This document shows positions 10,381-22,927 of a stretch of DNA of 64,000 bases, piece after piece. Source of the stretch: Rhinopomastus cyanomelas (taxonomy: Eukaryota; Chordata; Aves; Bucerotiformes; Rhinopomastidae); contig VXBP01008287.1 in assembly GCA_013400115.1 (NCBI GenBank), positions 781,544 through 845,543 of the forward strand, in the 5' to 3' direction. The notes below the pieces were generated by a model. The model saw nothing but the letters and a program-made list of their open reading frames with translations. It had not been told where the DNA came from and searched no databases. How positions within the stretch are numbered: position 1 is the first letter of the stretch; every line of letters starts with the position of its first letter. A program made the position numbers and the translations under genes.

Positions 10381-11369
10381 CCACTGTGGAAGTGGAACCG
10401 TACACCTCCTGGTTCTCTCATCTTCCCCCTGTAACCTTAGAACAAGAGTGTTTGTGTCGCAAGGCTGAAGGTTGGTTAATTAATTCACCTTGGAAATGGA
10501 GCTGCCCTAAGTGCTAAGTGTTCTCTTGCTCAGGCTGGTCACCTGTGGCTTTATAATTTCCTCTGGACCTCCGTAGGTTTAAATCATACCAATAGCAATG
10601 CCCAGGGAACAGCATTAAACCAACATTTGTGTAAAAACAGCAGAGACCCTGCGATCTGGGCCTGTGGTTTCAGTTTGGGGAGTGCTTGGTAGGTACAGTA
10701 ACTTGTAGGTATGGCTCTGCCTAATGTAAGGGCAGTGCTGAGGGGCAAAAATCATGCTGCCTCTGCTTTTTTGCTTGGTTCTGCATGGCTGCATTTAACT
10801 CCAGACTCACATCTCATAACCAAAGTGTTGGCTTGTGACTTTGCCATATTTGCCTCTAGTCTCTTGTCTTTAAACCGCACGTGGAGCTTACTGGCCCCCA
10901 CCACTTTAAAGCTGACCCAGCAGGCCATGACTTGATGGTTGGGGTTTGTTAGCTGTTCTCATGGAGCCAGCTGCAGATTTTTAAGATGTTTCTATGCAGG
11001 TGACCAAGCTGCTCTTTTGTAGGAAGTCAGCACAGCAGAACAAGAGGGGGCAAGCAAGGGTATGCCTGCTATTGCTGCTGGAGGTCATGTTGGCTGGGCA
11101 GCAAAACCTGAGGTTCGGCTGGGATGCACTGGTTGGGTGGCTGTGATGGCTGCTGTTCCAGCACTGGACAAAGCAGATGCAGGGAGTGGTTGAGTGAAAA
11201 TGAAGTGTAGCAGGCACCACATCGGCTTACGGGTTTTCAGTTTGCCGAGTCCCTTGAGATAGACAGGGTGCTTGAGAGAGATTTTATTACTTTCTCCAAA
11301 TAATGCTCCATGGCTGACAAGCACATGCCTCTTCTTCGTTTTTGATGCAGGGGTTGTGTTTTGCAGACA

Positions 11370-14300
11370 ATGAGTGGAAATGAGCATGATTGGCTGGCTC
11401 TCAAACCTCAGGAACCTTCTCCATCCCAGTGCTGTGGCAGCGGCTGCAAACCCTGCATCTACGATGTGTACGAGAAGGAGCTTGCACAATGGGAGAGGGC
11501 CAAAGCAAAGCAAGACAAAAGCCTCCTCTTGGAAAAGAAGGAGCAGGTACATTTATCTTCATCACATTCTAGGTCCTGTGCTTTGATCGTACTCATTAGT
11601 GTGTGGGGCTGCGGTGATGGGTAAGGGGTGCAGCAATAGAGTAAAGCAGTGCCTTAAGAGAAAGCTGTAAATGTAATTCCCCCAACTCAGCCTTCACAGC
11701 TACCCTCCCCCTTGCACGCTCTCTCCTTGCTGTAATGGGATTTTCCAAGCGTTGAGTTAGCTCTGGTGTCGTGTTACAGCCCTGGATCCGCGGCTTCTCC
11801 TTGCAGGGGTACCCCAGCACCAGCCTCTGCAGAGTGGGAATGGGGGAAAGGTACAAAGAATCAGTTTTCTCTGACAGTTTCCTTGCAGAATCTCCATTTT
11901 CCTGATTTTTTTTTTTCAGTTTTCCCTTATTTTTTCAGGCTGCTTTGAGGCTGAAAAAGGCGGCATTGTATGCTGTGCAGAGTAGCTGTCTTCAGAGTGC
12001 CATTTTAAGCTTCTCTGTGCCCTTTCAGATAAGATTAACCGTGCTGGGTCAAGAAAAAATGATCGCCCTTGAAACAGTGAACAATATTTCCTCTTTGCAG
12101 TGGTGATCACTAGGTTTCAAAGTTGCCCCCAAAGCAGCACTCGGCTCTTTTCACAGTGTTATTGCTGTTTGTTTCCAGACATGAGGAAATGATTGCAGTG
12201 AGTCAGAATAGGATGACCTTGCTGTAAGGTGTAAAAAACCAACAAAGTAATTTGAAAAAGGGTGGGGATGGGGGGGTGGGAATGCAAGATCCCAAAATAC
12301 ATCCTGCAGAACATGATAATGAATCAGCAGAGGGCTGGAATTCGTGCTGGGCCCCGGTGTTCAATGCATGTTCTCCTGGAATCCTGAGTATCCCTGGCAC
12401 TAAATTAGTGCACACATTTGCGTCCAAAGAAAAAATGAAATCATAAAAGACACCACCTAACCAAGTAATTATTTGTTGTTGTTCTCACAGAGCAGTAATT
12501 CAGAACTGAATCCAGAGACATTTACCGCATTCAACATCAGCGCAGTGGAGCAGCTAACAGAGGACACCTACCAGTACACATTTGAATTACCAGGAAATAG
12601 CAGCCTGCAATTGAGTTTAGGACAACATATCGTGTTAAGGTATTGTTCTCCATGCTAGTTAAACAGTCTGCATTATGTAACCTCATATGTAGGGTTTTGT
12701 CAAAAGACAAAGGCTTCGTACCAGGCAAATCATGACTTTTGCACCTCCACAATGGCACAGATGAAAGAACTGGTGAGCTCACTGCCTCTACTAATTTTAT
12801 GGTAAAAGCCCTCTGTAAAGCTGTATTTTTCTTCAGCTTTATCCTCGAGTCGGTGGGTCAGAAAGAAGTAGGTGTGATTAAGAAAATCCATTTGAAGAAA
12901 GAAAAACTCAAATAATAGATGTTACAACAGATGATTTACTCCAGCATGTTGGAATGAAGACAGGGAGTCTCACTTAGCCCAGAGCTTGGTATTTTAGGCT
13001 TGGTATATTTAGGTATTTTAGGTATCTTGGAGTAACTCGGTGCCTGGGGTGTAACCCCCAATATTTCCTGACCAGTTTCTAACAAAACAATCTTATTATG
13101 TAGTTTGTTGCTTGGCAGAAAGGGGCTACTTGGGGAAATTTTGCCTCTCTCAGCCATCTGTGGTGATCTTTGCCAGATAGAAGAAGTCATGTTATGATGC
13201 TGTTGATCTGCATCTGCTGATGTTACTCAGTATTAACAGCTGGTGTGTGCAGCTGACTGCTGGAAGTAGGAGCTTCTCCCTTCAGCCATAGCTGATAATG
13301 CAGCAGAGGAGAAGGTTCGGTCACTTCAATCAATCACTACAGTCAGTAGCAGAGTGGGTGTAGTCTGTGAAGAAAGAAGACTTACAGGAAAATACAGCGA
13401 ATATTGACAAGACCTTGGGTCAACGCTGCGCGCTCGCTTTTGTTATTTAATTACAGATGCTGCTCCAACACAGAAAGTAGACCCAAGACCCAAAGGGATA
13501 GCAAGCTTAACCCTGAAAGGGTTTTCTCTCCCCTTTGCCACTCCTGCATGTCTGGATGTTTCTCACAAAACAGCTCAAACCTCTTTCCAGAGGTCTGTCT
13601 GAGAGCTGAATGAGTGGTACAGCTGGGGCCACCACTGGGAAAACAAATTATAGGTATTATGTTCCCCCTAGATTCTTACCTTTGGCAGGGAAATATTTGG
13701 TGTCTGTGCACAGGCCGGTCCACTGGGAGCAGGATCTGCTGCCTCCCTCATCTCCCTAAAGAACCGAAGGAGCGGGGTAGTGTTGGTCAATGACCCAAAT
13801 CACCATGAGTTCCTGTATTTCTCTTGTCAGAGGAGTGGTCAATGGTCTGGAGGTCCAGCGAGCCTATACTCCGATTAGCCTGGGCAACGCAGAAGGGCAC
13901 TTTCAAGTTCTAATGAAAGTAAGTGAAGCTGTACAGTATGGATCAAAGGCCAAGCTGCTGGGACTGGGTTTTCTTGAGTAACTGGGCACACTGTCAGCAC
14001 TGCAAGTGTGAGACTCTCACAGTTCTCTCATAGACTGTTTCTGTGTTATTTTAAGCCAGTTGTGCTTTGCTGATAAAAATTGCAGTTTTTCCCACAAAAC
14101 CGAAGCAAAAGTTGATAGAAACAAGTGCTTTGCAGCATGAGCCCTGTTAAGCACTTGGGAAAGCCTCTCATGAGGCTCCTGTGGTCACTGATGTGAAAAG
14201 ACGTGCCCATTCCACTTCCCCAGTTGCATTTTGCCTTTTCAGTCTGTCTTTAACATCATACCCAGTTGAACTACTGATTTTGGGAAGTCTTTGCACAACC

Positions 14301-17300
14301 ATTACCCTCCTCTGGTATTTTGCTTTAAGAACACTCACATTTTTCATTTGATTTAAAAGTGTAGACAGTGAACAGCTGTGTCTGGTTTGTGGGCAAAGCT
14401 CTGGAGCTGTCTTTGGCCCATGGGCACAGGCCTGCCCCTGTCGTGGTGGATGGGGTGTTGGGCACTGTTTTGGATGTTTTGTCCCTTCTGGAGGCCACCA
14501 CAAAATGCTGGTTCAGCTCAAAAGGATTTTCTAGAATAACTTGGTTGGAAATTTATTTGTGTCAACTGGAACATAGGAGGTTCCATATAAATATGAGAAG
14601 GAACTTCTTCCCAGTGAGGGTGACAGAGCACTGGAACAGGCTGCCCAGGGTGAGTGTGGAGTCTCCTTCTCTGGAGAATGGAGATCCTGCTGTGGCAGGG
14701 GGATTGGACTGAATGACCTTTTGAGGTCCCTTTCAATCCCTAATGTTCTGTGATTCTGTGGAATGTACCTCCATGGATGACTAAGTTGTATGGAAAGTAT
14801 TGAATGGGAGATGATTCTCCCAATACAGCGTTTGTGTGTCTCCTGAGGGGGCACATAGCCTTCGGGGTGCCTGTGAAATTCAGAGAACCAGCTGTCTCAA
14901 GGGGCTTGCAGAAAATGACCACTTGTCCTCTGCCTATCTTCCAGGATTTCACCTTTTGGGGTTTATTGTGCATGATACATTTGCACACAAACCCTCTTCT
15001 TTGGAGGAGTGTCTGTAGGGACATCAATGGGAGGGTCACTTCGTCATTCTTAATGGCAGTTGGGGTGTGTGGCAGGGGAGAGAAATGTTGCAGTTGAGTT
15101 GCATTAATCAGATTGGCTCACAGGATGGCTGTGAAATTTCATGTATACTCACTTATTACTCGCAGGTTTTGTATTTCAATAATAATAGTAATGATTGTAA
15201 TGATACCTTTCCTTTCTATAGAACCTTTCATCCCAAGGCAGCTATAGTTATTCTCTGGCAGTGACAAAAGGGGTGGGTAACACCCAGCGTAACACAGCCA
15301 TTTGTTAGAACTTGCCCTGTAGGTTGTGGTGTATTTCACACCATTCAGGCAATTTTGAAAAGTACTATATTATTATTACAGTGCAATCCAAGCGCCGCTC
15401 AAACTCTTCTGTCTCCTGTTATTACAGTACTGCATTTGCGATACTACAGTTAGGAGTGAGGGAGTTGCCATTTACGGGGCATAACCCTCTTTTTTGAGTG
15501 ATTTTATAATGTTAGGGTTCCTCTCCGTGTAAAACTGGGTGTAGAAGTTTTTCCTCCAGGAGATAATTTTTTTCTATTTTTTTGGGGTTAGTAGATGGAG
15601 CGAGGTTCTCCTCCCCTGCTACTCTGCCCTGGTGAGAAGACATCTGGAATATTGTGCCAGTTCTGGGCCCCTCAGTTCCAGAAGGACATAGAACTGCTTG
15701 AAAGTGTCCAGCGCAGAGCCACCAAGGTGATGAAGGGAGTGAAACATCTCCCTGATGAGGAAAGGCTGAGGGAGCTGGGTCTCTTGAGCTTGGAAAAAAG
15801 GAGACTGAGGGGTGACCCCATTAATTTTGATTAATATGGAAAGGGTAGGTTTCCGGAGGATGGAGCCAGGCTCTGTTCAGTGGCATCGAATGACAGGACA
15901 AGGGGCAACATGTGTTAAGCTGGAACACAAGGGGTTCCACATAAATATGAGAAGGAACTTCTTCCCAGTGAGGGTGACAAAGCACTGGAAGGGGCTGCCC
16001 ATGGGGGATTGTGGAGTCTCCTACTTTGGAGATGTTTAAAACCTTCCTGGATGTGTTTCTGTGCAACTTGATCTAGGGGATCTTGCTGTGGCAGGGGGAC
16101 TGGACTGGATGATCTTTCGAGGTCCCTTTCAGTCCCTAACATCCTGTGATTCTGTGAGTATTTTTTTTTAAACACACTCATTCACTTCTCACTTCAATTT
16201 TGTTTTAAGTTATTTTGGTGAAAGAAGGGTTGTTTTAGTTTCCATTACTCACATTCATTGGGACTAGGCAGTAAGTGAGGCTGATTTTTCTGCTTTTGCC
16301 TTGGATTTCCATACGTGTGTGGGGAGGGTAGCTATAAAATACTGCTCCTCTTGTGCAACACACACACTTTGCATGAGACTTGGTGCCTCCCTGGAGCCCT
16401 CTGACTGTCAAATGGTTCTGATGGTAGCTGAGAGTAAATGTGTGTTTGCTACACATTTACTTCTCTAGTGTAGTATATACTGTAGTGCTAATAGTATTTC
16501 AGGTATCCTGTTTAAGTGAAGTTGTTAGGAGAGGAGGAGCCTCTGTGTTCTTTAGTAGCCAGCACATGCTCACTTTTACTTAGCTGCTTTGTGGTTCACC
16601 AGTTTCATTTGCCTGCAGTGCAGCTTGGTGGGCGGCCAAGGCACTGGGGTGTGGAGCTGGGCTCCTGTCCAAAGCGTGTGCAGAAAATGCCACAAACTAC
16701 TCTTCTTTCCTATGGGCTGCAGTCTTCAAAGGCTTCTCTCACACCCTGTCTGTTGACCTCTGGTCCTGTTGCTCTTCCTCAGGCTTATCAGTGGCATCAC
16801 CCCGATGTGAGAGCTGTTGTCCTGCTGCAGCAGCACTTGGGCTTATCTGCTCTGACTGTTGGCACCAGCCCTTGTTCTCTGGCCAGATCCCACAGGCGGT
16901 GGCTGTTCTTCTATGCACGTTTGTTCTTAGTGACCATAAAGGGGTCCTACACGCAGCACGTACTGACGCGACTGTTTGGCTTAGCCCTTCATTCCCCAGC
17001 CTCTCCTTGCTTCTGTTTCTAGCAAGGGCTGACCCTTCCTCATCAGCCAGGAGAGAGGTTCGTGTTTCTGCAGGCAGAAGCCCAGAGAGCATTGTGCCTG
17101 GCAGAAAGTGAGGCAGATTTTCCTAATGACTTTCTGCCACGCTGCTCAAATTAACATCTTTTTGGGAAAATGGGAAGGCATCCCTTAGCATCCAGAGGAT
17201 CTGTTCTGAAAACAAGAAGTTTATAAATAAGAAACCTGACTTTGGGTCACTAGTTGTATCAACACAGCATCTGAGAGACTGAAATAAAGCAAGAGTGATG

Positions 17301-20300
17301 TGGTGTTTATGTAACTCTCAGTACTCAGAGGGCGCTTCCAGACCCCATACCCCGAGATCTGGAGAACAATGAAAGGCTTGGATGGTGCTTTGCATTCAAG
17401 ACCCTCTTCTCTGTGTGCTCTGTAAGCAAGAACTCTTGATAAGCTTTTTCCAGTTTTGGAAATTCAGACTGCATGAGAGTGGGTTGTGTTTACATTCTAG
17501 TCAAGCTGGACTGGATCCAGTATGATTTAATTTCAATGTCTTTGTTTTGGGTATAACTTGGCCTTATTTTTCAAATAGAATGATCTCCCTTTCTTTTTTA
17601 ATGGATGAAATGTTATTTTGTCCCCTTCTTGTTTAAACGTAGATAACTTCATAATTGACTTTAAGCTGGGAAACTTTCCAACAGAGTATAATGATTCTTT
17701 TCTTTTGTGCTGTGTTTTTTTCTTAGTGCTATGAAGCTGGGCTAATGTCACAATACATAAAAACGTGGAAAAAAGGAGATGTGGTTTTTTGGCGTGGGCC
17801 ATTTGGAGGGTTCCCATATCACCCTAATAAGGTTAGTTCCCTAAGAGACATAAGATGTTTCAGCTTGGGGCAGCTGGCTTTGTTTAATACTGCAAAGGAA
17901 TTTGAATACTCCATGGATTTAATTACCTTTTTTGTTATTATTTTTAGGGACTTCCTGGGTTACTGTACAGTGCTGCAGCATTCATCATAGACTCATAGAA
18001 AGGCCAGGGTTGGAAGGGACCTTAAAGATCATCTAGTTGTAAATCCCCTGCAGACGCAGGGACATCTTCACTAGATCAGGTTACTCAGGGCCCCAACCAA
18101 CCTGGCCTTGAACACTTCCAGGAATGGGGCGGCCAAACTGCCTTGGGCAACCTGTTCTAGCATCTCATCACCCTCACAGGAAAGAATTTGTTCCTAACGT
18201 CCAACCTCAATCTCCCCTCTTCAAGTCTGGAACCATTTTCCCTTGTCCTCTTGCTACGCACCTGTGTAAAACATGCTACCTCATTAGCAGTTGTAGAACC
18301 TTGTTGAATCACAGAATATTTAAGAAGGAAGAGTGGTGAAGAGGGGGCTGCAAGCTGTTACCCAGACTCTCTGCTTGTCACTTGCATTAGAAGTTCCCAA
18401 GTACCAGCAATGAGTGTGGATCGGGTTTTGCTTTGTTGGGACCATGTTGGTGTTTTGTGACTGAGCAGGAGCGAAGGGAAGCTGTTGCTATTTTGTCTCT
18501 TGGGTATTCCCCAAACTGTAGCAGCTCCAGCGAGGTGTCAAGTCACCCAGACGCTCTGAAAGTGTTGATCCCACCTGCTGATACCAGGCAGCGCAAAGAA
18601 AGGCAGATCCAGTTTCAGGGGAAGGCTTCTCACACATACTAATTCAGTTATTTAATTCTGACCTTTCAAATGAGGAGCAGAATTGAAAAACTCATCTTTA
18701 AGATCCTGAAAGATCTCAAAACCTTGGGTTTTCTTTTTTTTCCCCACAAAATTAAGGCTGTAAAATCCCCATAGCCAGGCTCCATGCAGAGTAATTGTGT
18801 TGTGCTTCCTGAAATACTCTCCCTGCTCTTTTAGGCTCCTGCTCCCTCCTCTTAAAAGCTATCAGATAGTCATTTGGGACCGAACATGACAGTCGTGCCT
18901 AGAAGTGGCTGCATTCAGGGGCTGTCAGGCTGATCTGTGTATGTGCAGTTTGCAGAGCGCTCTCAAAACGACTGTAGAAGGACTATTAAGAATTAGAACA
19001 TAGCTCCCAAATAATCATTTCACAGAAATATTTTCTTTGATGTCTGTTTGCTGCCAGTAGAATAGGATCTGATTCAGGCAGATCAGATCCATTCACTGCA
19101 AATTTCCCAGTCAAAACAGAGCAGAGGCATACTCTGAGGGCTTCATGGGGGCTGAATTCCCAGTTCTGACACTGATGTGCTGAAAGCACTGGTACCTTCT
19201 GTCCTCCACACACAGCACTTTACTGCTCAAACATCCCTGTTGTGAGCAGAGTGAATATTCCTCCTTGCAGGTAGGAAGAACTGTGTGCTTCTCACTGGTA
19301 GTTCTCTGAGAATCAAAGGGAGAGAACTCACCAGGAAGAGCCGTGGATCAGGATGGAGAAGAAACTGCTTCCTCTGGAGAACACTCGGTTGTACTTTGCA
19401 GCAACGGGAATAAACACAGGGATCATTTCTGGTGGGGGAGCAGAGATCATTTCCAGTGGGGGAGCCAGGACATGGTGGGGTCAGCAAAGTGTACAGCAAT
19501 GTTGAAACTGAAATATAAGTGAATTGAGATCAAGGCTGAAGTTAGGATACATGTTTATGTTTGGGTAAAACACAGTTTTGTTAGATTTGATGTGTAAACT
19601 CTCAAAAGCGTATCGGGAATCCTTTCCAAAAGAATACATTCCAAGATTTGAATTTACTTCCTGACCTCCTGTGATGTGTGTTCTCTCTCTCTGTCTCAGC
19701 ACAGAGGAGCTGACAGTACCTCCACTGGAGTCACCACAACTCAATCCAAGCTCTCTGTTTTGTTGTTAGCATGGAGAACTACTCATGCTGGCATCCGGTA
19801 CAGGCCTTGCACCAATGCTTCCCATCCTACAGTCCATAACAGATGATGAAGAGGATGAAACCTTTGTAACCCTTGTTTGCTGCTTCCGTACCTTTGACAA
19901 AATCTATTTGAAAGCTCTTCTCCAAGATCTGGCTCGGTACTGGAACATCAGGATACTTTACATTCTGAGCCAGGTAAATAAATGGGTATGAGGCATTGTT
20001 ATGTGAGTTCTAGGTGCTAGATGAGCCTCTGCCTCCTCTGCTTTTTCCATATCAGGGTGTTCTTCATTCCCTGTCCTTGAGGGTATTTTGTGATCCAGTA
20101 GCTGCTGTTCTTAAATCTGCTGCATATTCTCACACTGCTGTCAGTCTGGAGAGTTTCAGGGAAAGAACAGTCACTGCGTGTTCGAACATCTTTACCTCCC
20201 TGGTAGCTGTTCTCTTGGGACAGACCCACTGACATTGATTGTTTTCCCCACCTCCAATGGTTGTTATTGCACCTAAGCAGTTGTGCAGAGAAACCCTGAC

Positions 20301-21814
20301 TCTGGGAGACTCGCAGCAAGTAACCCATTTCTTTCTCCCTAATACCAGTGCCTTAATCTGTCCTTATATTCCATTTATTGCTCAGGGCCAGAGCTCTCTT
20401 CCAGGATGTTAGCACCAGCTTCCCAGCAACTATTTTTCCCAGCTGACCTATTTTTAGAGTTCTGAAAGTTGTTTCCCTGTCTTTTCCTGCCAGATCCATG
20501 ACATGAGGGCAAACCTCTCGGTGCTCTTCCATTTTGAGCATAGCAGTCTGTTTCATTTCCATTTGGTCCCTAAGTTGCCTATGTTATGTGCAGATTTAGT
20601 AGTTGAAGATGATTTCCCTCAGAAATTAGGATTCATTGCAGGAACGATATAGAAGGAATTATTTATGCTAAGGGAATGAATCCCATTGCATTTTTAGTTC
20701 TCAGATGAATCATGTTTTGCATCTCTCGTGGTGGATCTGCCTCATACATTTTGTTCCACATATGGGCTCAGCAAGTCAAGACTGGGCAGAGAGAAAAGTA
20801 CTTGTGATGCAGGCTCCCCCCTCAGCTAAATTTATAGTAGCATAACCAGGAATTGTCTACAGTGACATGGGTTAAATACCCTTCTCAGGACCTTTCTGTC
20901 TAAAGAGTGTGAGGAGGTCTTGACATTCAGTCTGGGAAGGGCAAGAAACCCACCTGACCCCCGTCAACAATGTGTGTCCCATGTGTGCATCTCCCCTTCC
21001 TTCCTTCTTTTCTCTTTGCAGGTTGTTGTAGTCCAGCACTGTGTTATGCATCCTCCCTTTTGGGTTTATATATCTGTCTGCCTCGGTATTTCTCTCTGCT
21101 GCCTGTTGCCACCACATCTGAGCACTTTCTGCTTCTAATTAATAGCAGCAGGGGTGTTCCCACTGGATCCAGCACTTGGGATCTGACATTTCTCATGGGA
21201 TCAGTGTTGCACTGGGAGCAGGGTTGGCTTCTTTGAGTTTTGGTTGAAGGAGACAGGACTGAAAGAGGCTTGGGAATAGGAGAGGCAATAAAGATGAGTA
21301 GACTTGGGATTTAGGAGTTGGGAATAGAAGAGGCACAGTGGGAAGTGGTTCTCAAAGGAGAAGGTTCTGCAGTGACAGTTACACTCTGCTTGTGTTAGTC
21401 CGCCTCAGGGGACTGTCCAGCTCTTGTGACAGGAGTGATCTGATCTGGGCTTTGGAAGATGAGTGTGTAGCTCTGGGGGTGGGTCCGCTGTACCCAGATG
21501 GAGTCACAAGGGTGACAAATGTTCTGGGCAGTGCTCTGAGGGGAAGAGGAGGATCCGGCCATCCATTGTCCTTTTTAATACAGCACACTGCAAACCTTAC
21601 GTCTTTTCAGGAAACGTCCCTGGAAAAACTTCCGTGGAGCTATCGAGAGAACACGTACACTGGTCGTCTCAATGAAGGCTTGATGAAGACAATCATAAAT
21701 TCCTGTCGAAGGAAGCCATTTGCATTGATCTGTGGCTCCTCTGCATTCACTGAAGATATGACTAAATATTTGAAAGCTGCAGGAATTGAAGAAAAATCCT
21801 GTTTTATCTTTTAG
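11370..21814 (+). CDS. CYB5RL: NADH-cytochrome b5 reductase-like protein
   Basis: FAD/NADH oxidoreductase of the cytochrome b5 reductase family; its natural acceptor is unclear. Coding exons: 11370-11546, 12491-12639, 13831-13918, 17727-17831, 19770-19973, 21611-21814 (927 nt, 308 aa, all GT-AG). Residues ~12-45 form a Cys-rich Oxidoreductase-like module (CCGSGCKPCIYDVY). The FAD-binding RxYT motif is RAYTPIS at 119-125. The NADH-binding loop is GTGLAP at 183-188. A C-terminal CGS (282-284) matches the conserved nicotinamide-side cysteine of the family. The first ATG here sits 3 nt after a splice acceptor (TTTTGCAG, AG at 11365-11366), so a 5' exon lies upstream. A strong donor at 10056 would add ATG TTG in frame, giving a start M-L-T-M. 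No membrane anchor segment is evident. Confidence 0.95.
14545..14760 (+). repeat. CR1 LINE 3' end in CYB5RL intron 3
   Basis: Contains AAATATGAGAAGGAACTTC, CACTGGAACAGGCTGCCCAG, GGATTGGACTGAATGACC and the TGTTCTGTGATTCTGTG tail. Same subfamily as 15625, 34311, 45829, 47725 and 61548. Confidence 0.92.
15625..16158 (+). repeat. CR1 LINE, 5'-truncated, in CYB5RL intron 3
   Basis: About 530 bp running from GTGAGAAGACATCTGGAAT and GTCCAGCGCAGAGCCACCAA to the tail CATCCTGTGATTCTGTGAG. Well preserved, and closely related to the copy at 14545. Confidence 0.93.
17985..18275 (-). repeat. CR1 LINE 3' end in CYB5RL intron 4
   Basis: Inverted tail (TAGACTCATAGAAAGGCC) followed by GTTGGAAGGGACCTTAAAG, GGCAACCTGTTCTAGC and AATTTGTTCCTAACGTCCAA. 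Lies about 155 bp downstream of exon 4. Confidence 0.9.
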
Positions 21815-22921
21815 CAGGAATATTCCTGACTAAGGAACCTTAAGCTAAGCCTTGGACATCCTGGTTTCCCTGCAGACATTGCTTGAATTCAGTTGTCTTC
21901 ACAGATCCTTGTGGACATACTCTGCCAGGCCTCTGGATCAAACATTTTTCTCCTGTGTGATTCTCACTCTTGAGTGCTGTAAGGTTCAGGTGCCTCTCTG
22001 GAGTGACTGCTACAATCGCCCACAGCTCGGGGAGCATCATGATGATGATAATGGAAGCCTTCACATGCAGCACCCAAGTACACTGCTGTGATCTCAGGAC
22101 CAAGGACTTTGCAATTTGTGTTACTCTGTGTGAGAAATCACCTGGGTTGTAGCTGCTGTCTGTCAGGGAGGATGGTTCTTTGCTTTCTGTGCCCCAAGTG
22201 GTGTGTAATAGCCCTGGTTCATTTCACTGAGCCTCTTCTCAGATAAACAGACCCTTCTTTTTCTCACAGGCTTCTCAGAGGTGCCCAAGCGGGTCCCCCA
22301 AGTGTACAAGAACACCACCTGAGGAGTGGAAGCCTCACAGGGCTTTGCTGGGGCACTCCTCACACTGCTGCCTCTCCTTCCAGTTAGCTGCTCTCCACTC
22401 TTTTACCTTCTTGCAGCACCGTGTCTCCTAACTACACTGAGAAATGCAGGCTTTCTGTACAACTTGGGGTTTTTCTGGTCTCTCCTATTTCATCCTGTGT
22501 TTGGGTTTCCCCAAACTGTCACAGATTATCACTCCTGACTCCTCCTTTACCTGTGTTGAACAACACAACTTACACAAAGGAGCTGTAGTGTAAGAGTGAC
22601 TCTAAGCGGTGAACGCTAATGTGGCTCAGATTCATGTCTTGGGAGGAAGTGTAGCTTCTCTTCACACTGGTGAGACCCATCCTTAGTCACCAAACATCCA
22701 GAATTAATCCTGTGTAGCTGCAGCTTTTTGCTTCATCAGGACAAGAGCTGACCTGAAACCTTTCTTTGTAACCCGAAACAGGGTTCTGGCTTTTAATTCC
22801 GAGCAGTCAGGGAAGTTGTCTACCTTCAGAATGAGGTAATTTCTTGGCTTCTTGGCTCTTCTCTGCTTCAGCCACTGCAGGCTGCTACTATAGCAGAAGT
22901 GCTTCTGTGCATAATGGGGCT

Positions 22922-22927
22922 AATAAA
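22922..22927 (+). terminator. CYB5RL polyadenylation signal candidate
   Basis: First AATAAA after the CYB5RL stop, giving a 3' UTR of about 1.1 kb. Confidence 0.5.

Noticed and set aside
10080..10517. 145-aa plus-strand open frame with a GASRAAP-type repeat
   Set aside because: It is produced by the 21-bp minisatellite in CpG-rich DNA; no homology and no suitable splice context beyond the CYB5RL 5' region.
11361..11363. CYB5RL start at 11361
   Set aside because: The codon is TTG and lies within the splice acceptor region (TTTTGCAG); the first ATG of the exon is at 11370.
16516..17111. Open frames of 168, 117 and 106 aa in CYB5RL intron 3
   Set aside because: Overlapping on both strands, low complexity, no domain; no splice sites linking them to CYB5RL in phase.
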